Assembly: GCA_023667765.1 (NCBI GenBank)
Contig: JAMOZS010000005.1
Span: 1 to 64,000, forward strand
Reading direction: 5' to 3'
Length of the DNA: 64,000 bases
Source: Roseburia sp.
GTDB taxonomy: Bacteria > Bacillota > Clostridia > Lachnospirales > Lachnospiraceae
In this document: positions 61,079-64,000 of the stretch, in pieces
Layout: the number at the start of each line of letters is the position of its first letter
How positions within the stretch are numbered: position 1 is the stretch's first letter
Program-made: the position numbers and the translations under genes
Notes under the pieces: generated by a model
What the model saw: the letters and a program-made list of their open reading frames with translations, nothing else
Databases searched by the model: none
What the model was told of the DNA's origin: nothing

Positions 61079-61107
61079 CTTTCCTCTCATTCCCACCGCC
61101 CAAACGG

Positions 61108-62508
61108 TTATTCATTGATAAACTGGTCGTCGCTTACCGCCGCTGCATCCAGCACGATATAATCATATACATTTAACCCGTAACGGGTATTAGCCTTCAC
61201 AATGGCATATTCCTCATTTTTATACAATATATTAATTTCCTTGAAATCCGCATAACCCTTGTTCATATTGTACACGCCAATCAGCGTGGCCCGCCGGCTT
61301 ACCGTATAAGTCTCCTGACTGTCCAGCTTGTACAGCACATTCCCTGCCGACAGCTGAGAGGCGTCCAGATAATACTCTTCATTCTCCTCGTCATAGCTGT
61401 ATACATCCGTACTTACAAACTCACTGGAAATCGTGCCATCCTCCAGATAACACTGGCGTATCACGCCGCTTTTGCCATTCTCTCCTTCTGTTATCAGAAA
61501 GTCCTTTTTTATCAGGAAAAACTCTTTTTCTATGATAGAGGAAACCGGTATCTTAAGACCTGTTTCATCATGCGTAACCAGCTCTACATCCAGGAATCTG
61601 TCGGAGATAAAGGTAATCATGGAATTATTAAAATCCAGACGTAGAAAAGTGTTTCCGTCGCTGCCGTGCAACAGACTGACCTGTCCCCAGGATTCATACT
61701 GATTCGACAGAAAGCGCACCTTTATATATTCTTCCTCCAAAAGAGTCCTGCCCCGCTCCTCATCAACAGGTATCACCAGCGACCACTCTTCGTCCAGGGA
61801 GAGCTTGTACGCCGGCTCGCCCGCCGCTATCAACTCATTGCCCAGAATCTGCTTTTTCTCATATTCCTTTTCGTCAAATACCGCTTTTGTCACGTCCTCG
61901 GCCTTCAAATTCTCATAACCGTCCGTCCAGTAAGCCACAATACCGGTATTATGGGCGCGGTTATAGTTTATCACATTGCCTCCGGCTTCGTCGCTCATAT
62001 TTTCAATGCTCTTCAGCATATTTACATTGGCTATTTTCAGTACTGTATTCTTCAGCGAACGCTTAAAATCATAGGTATTACCAAATTGCTGTTCGTCGAA
62101 GCCATGTACAAAATTAACAATTTCATTTCGGAACTCCCGCAATTCTTTATCGCTTAGGGATGCCGCGCTAAACGCTCCCGTTTCTATATAGCTGTTTAAT
62201 CTGCCGGCCTCGTCTATCGTATAGACCAAATCCCCTACGGCAACCCGCTCGCCCTCATAGGCAAAATAGTTAATATATCCTGCTGAATCCGTATTTACCA
62301 CAGTCTCATTGCGAAGTACAATCCCTCTGCAGATATTGTTTACGGCCAGAGAACCTTCCTTTACCTCATATCTCACAATACGGCTTGTCTGGAAATAGGA
62401 TATCACTCCATAGACCACATAGAAGAATACCACCGCAAAAATAACCATTCCGATATTGATATTCAATGGTTTTCTGTATTTTTTTATTTTGCTGCGCTGC
62501 TTTGCCAA
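61108..62508 (-). CDS. HlyD-like membrane fusion protein
   Basis: A 466-aa protein with a basic cytoplasmic start (MAKQRSKIKKYRKPLNI), one membrane helix (~residues 19-40) and an extracellular region with HlyD-type features: NNICRGIVLRNETVVNTDSA (beta-barrel lipoyl start), EGERVAVGDLVYTIDE, and a C-terminal KIPVSSIIEKEFFLI segment. No ABC transporter or outer-membrane partner is next to it; yggS-sepF follow 30 bp downstream. In related genomes this gene commonly precedes yggS-sepF, suggesting a division or envelope role, but that is inference. Confidence 0.8.
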   Translation of the reverse strand: MAKQRSKIKKYRKPLNINIGMVIFAVVFFYVVYGVISYFQTSRIVRYEVKEGSLAVNNICRGIVLRNETVVNTDSAGYINYFAYEGERVAVGDLVYTIDEAGRLNSYIETGAFSAASLSDKELREFRNEIVNFVHGFDEQQFGNTYDFKRSLKNTVLKIANVNMLKSIENMSDEAGGNVINYNRAHNTGIVAYWTDGYENLKAEDVTKAVFDEKEYEKKQILGNELIAAGEPAYKLSLDEEWSLVIPVDEERGRTLLEEEYIKVRFLSNQYESWGQVSLLHGSDGNTFLRLDFNNSMITFISDRFLDVELVTHDETGLKIPVSSIIEKEFFLIKKDFLITEGENGKSGVIRQCYLEDGTISSEFVSTDVYSYDEENEEYYLDASQLSAGNVLYKLDSQETYTVSRRATLIGVYNMNKGYADFKEINILYKNEEYAIVKANTRYGLNVYDYIVLDAAAVSDDQFINE

Positions 62509-62535
62509 ATTAAAAACTGCCTCCGAATTATCAAT

Positions 62536-62576
62536 GAAAAGCCTCGGTCTTTTCTCCGAGGCTTCTCATCTGTTTT
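62536..62576 (-). terminator. Terminator after the P-loop protein gene
   Basis: Minus strand: perfect 8-bp stem AGCCTCGG (62556-62563) and CCGAGGCT (62540-62547), loop of 8, then TTTCATT. Lies ~20 bp after the stop of the gene at 62596. The U-tract is short. Confidence 0.7.
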
Positions 62577-62595
62577 TCATATAATCACAAACCTG

Positions 62596-63015
62596 TTACA
62601 GGGAAATAATCACCTTATCTTTCAAATCTTCAGAAAGCTCTGCTTCATCAATGGATACGCTCAATATAAAATCTATGCCGAATTTCTCACTTATCTTATC
62701 CAGCTTTTTGATAGCGTCCGTGGGGTCGGCGTCCTGCAGACCGGATATCTTCAGAAAGCTGTCAAAATACATCTGCTGTAAATCATGGTCCTGCGAAATA
62801 ATACCGCATACAAAGCCTGCAAATACATCGCTGTTGTCAATTATGTACTGTGAAACATCTATCAGACGAACCTTGTTGTTCAGTTCATACATATGCTTGG
62901 TACTCTTATCCAGATATACAATATTACCTGCTGTTTTTTGTACTTCACTATTCACTTTATCCAGTAACTGTTTTGTCTTGCCCTTGCCCTTCTTCCCTAC
63001 AATCAACTGCACCAT
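62596..63015 (-). CDS. Small P-loop protein of unknown role
   Basis: A 139-aa protein starting MVQLIVGKKGKGKTKQLLDK, which contains a Walker A (GKKGKGKT). The rest has no clear Walker B; KVRLIDVSQYIIDNSDVFAG and IDFILSVSIDEAEL are hydrophobic strands ending in acidic residues that might serve. Such proteins in clostridia are sometimes labelled PilT-like, which the sequence does not support strongly. TATAGGAGGATAT precedes ATG 63015. Between the D,D-carboxypeptidase and HlyD-like genes. Confidence 0.75.
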   Translation of the reverse strand: MVQLIVGKKGKGKTKQLLDKVNSEVQKTAGNIVYLDKSTKHMYELNNKVRLIDVSQYIIDNSDVFAGFVCGIISQDHDLQQMYFDSFLKISGLQDADPTDAIKKLDKISEKFGIDFILSVSIDEAELSEDLKDKVIISL

Positions 63016-63099
63016 TGGTATATCCTCCTATAGTATATTGATGAAATGCTTCTTTCAATCTACTTCTATTATAAGTTATCCGAAGCCAAAAAACAACCA

Positions 63100-64000
63100 C
63101 TATTTATTAATCTCGCCCAACAAATCCACCATCTCCTGATAGAGAATATCACTCTCCTCGCTCTGAAGAATCACGGAAATATAAGGCGCTCCGGCCGCAT
63201 CCTTAGACAGAAGCATCAGACAATGCCCCGCCGCACTGGTGGTTCCGGTTTTACCCCCAATAATATTTATATTTTCAGGCGCCTGAAAATGTCCCCGAAA
63301 GAACCGATTCGTACTCTCAAAGTTCAGCTCCTTACCGGCGCCGTTCTGGTCGTAATAGGTCATCTGATAAGAGGTCTTATGAATAATCTCGGTAAATTTA
63401 TCATAATGCATGGCCTCATTCAACATCAGATAAAGGTCATAGGCCGTGGAATAATGCTCCGTATCGGTAAGGCCATGGGGATTAGTAAAATGCGTATTGG
63501 TAGCCCCCAAAAGACCGGCCTCCTCATTCATCAACTCTACAAAATGCTCCACCGTGCCCCCCACATTCTCGGCAATCAGCATGGCCACATCATTCGCCGA
63601 ATAAATCAGCAGAACATGCAGAGCCTGCTCCAATGTCATGGTATCGCCGGTCTTGATACCGCACAGCTGGGCGCCGGACTCCGTAATCTTCACATTGTCC
63701 GTAGCGGTCAGTATCTGTTCAAGCGAACCGTTTTTAAGCGCCACAAGCGCCGTCATCACCTTCGTCAGGCTTGCGGGGTTCAGCTTCTCATGCGCCCCCT
63801 TTGCATATAATGTCTCTTTGTCGTTTACATCAAAAAGTACGGCTGCCGTGGCCTGGGACATATCAATGCTTTCCGGATTTATATTTCCGGAGACGACGCA
63901 TAAATCCGAGGCAAAGGGCTTCGCCCTGTCCTCCTCTCCTCCCGCTATAATATGAAAACCTCCCATTTGAGCATTGCTGTCATAGGGCATGTCATATTTC
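63100..64000 (-). CDS. D-alanyl-D-alanine carboxypeptidase, DacF-like (N-terminus outside window)
   Basis: A partial gene: the frame is open to the window edge, with KYD before the first Met. The 300 visible residues are a penicillin-binding carboxypeptidase (S11 family): SLTK (PASLTKVMTALVAL) catalytic Ser, SAN (LIYSANDVAML) and KTG (NIIGGKTGTTSAAGHC). The sequence ends shortly after the KTG domain, without the C-terminal beta-domain (PBP5_C) and amphipathic anchor of DacA. It trims pentapeptides to tetrapeptides in the wall. An upstream signal peptide is expected but not visible. Confidence 0.92.
   Translation of the reverse strand, partial: KYDMPYDSNAQMGGFHIIAGGEEDRAKPFASDLCVVSGNINPESIDMSQATAAVLFDVNDKETLYAKGAHEKLNPASLTKVMTALVALKNGSLEQILTATDNVKITESGAQLCGIKTGDTMTLEQALHVLLIYSANDVAMLIAENVGGTVEHFVELMNEEAGLLGATNTHFTNPHGLTDTEHYSTAYDLYLMLNEAMHYDKFTEIIHKTSYQMTYYDQNGAGKELNFESTNRFFRGHFQAPENINIIGGKTGTTSAAGHCLMLLSKDAAGAPYISVILQSEESDILYQEMVDLLGEINK

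Noticed and set aside
63046..63810. 254-codon open frame antisense to the D,D-carboxypeptidase gene
   Set aside because: Shadow of a well-supported gene with all three penicillin-binding motifs.
1..64000. CRISPR array, tRNA or rRNA genes, insertion sequences, prophage
   Set aside because: Intergenic gaps are short; no regularly spaced repeats, cloverleaf-like arms, transposase or integrase motifs were seen on either strand.

Overview
The window is a stretch of conserved chromosomal housekeeping DNA from a Gram-positive, probably endospore-forming anaerobe of the Clostridia. Lachnospiraceae is the best guess, from protein-family content and gene order: a hisZ-G-D-B-IE cluster whose HisIE carries a HisF-like N-terminus, paired MutS-like ATPases, GerW/YtfJ with a DUF2953 protein, a YlbJ-like protein, an L27 with a cleavable N-terminus plus Prp protease, and SepF with YggS. 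Nearly all genes lie on the minus strand; only six protein genes point right (DUF1266 lipoprotein, a small membrane protein, YlbJ-like, rpmB, lexA, DUF378). I see no tRNA, rRNA, CRISPR array, insertion sequence, prophage or integrase.

Layout, left to right. 1-4.6 kb: partial B12-binding radical SAM protein, then a MoxR/DUF58/DUF4129-like operon. 4.8-9.5 kb: DUF1266 lipoprotein, two MutS-like ATPases, two small ORFs. 9.5-14.8 kb: histidine operon hisZ-hisG-hisD-hisB-hisIE (transcribed leftward) behind a consensus promoter carrying two palindromic operator-like boxes. 14.8-19.1 kb: recU, RluA-type pseudouridine synthase, membrane protein, SDR oxidoreductase, RsuA-HAD fusion. 19.2-23.4 kb: YlbJ-like protein, cell-wall amidase, coiled-coil protein, coaD, rsmD. 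23.4-27.7 kb: type IIA topoisomerase pair, the B subunit with a one-base frameshift close to its start. 27.8-33.0 kb: DegV, RecG, FakA-like, Asp23. 33.3-36.6 kb: rpmB, J-domain protein, GerW/DUF2953 group, NUDIX. 36.6-42.2 kb: class B PBP, RodA/FtsW, U32 peptidase, ZapA. 42.3-45.5 kb: ruvB, ruvA, small ORF, LysM protein divergent from lexA with SOS boxes between. 45.5-51.3 kb: cytidylate-kinase-like protein and livK-H-M-G-F branched-chain amino acid importer. 51.6-56.4 kb: DUF378, rsfS-yqeK-nadD-yhbY-obgE, then rpmA-prp-rplU. 56.4-64 kb: second cytidylate-kinase-like protein, rluD, lspA, aroB, sepF, yggS, HlyD-like protein, P-loop protein, partial D,D-carboxypeptidase.

The genes group by process: cell envelope and division (PBP/RodA, ZapA, SepF, amidase, carboxypeptidase, LspA), DNA repair and topology (RecU, RecG, RuvAB, LexA, MutS-like pair, topoisomerase), ribosome maturation (ObgE, RsfS, YhbY, RsmD, three pseudouridine synthases, L21/L27/L28), and histidine synthesis. 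I found no convincing new defence or mobile system. The points most worth a second look are the topoisomerase frameshift, the RsuA-HAD fusion with a slippery heptamer at its junction, the catalytically dead HisF-like domain on HisIE, the paired operator boxes at the his promoter, the evenly spaced SOS boxes, and the Walker B Asp-to-Asn change shared by both MutS-like proteins.
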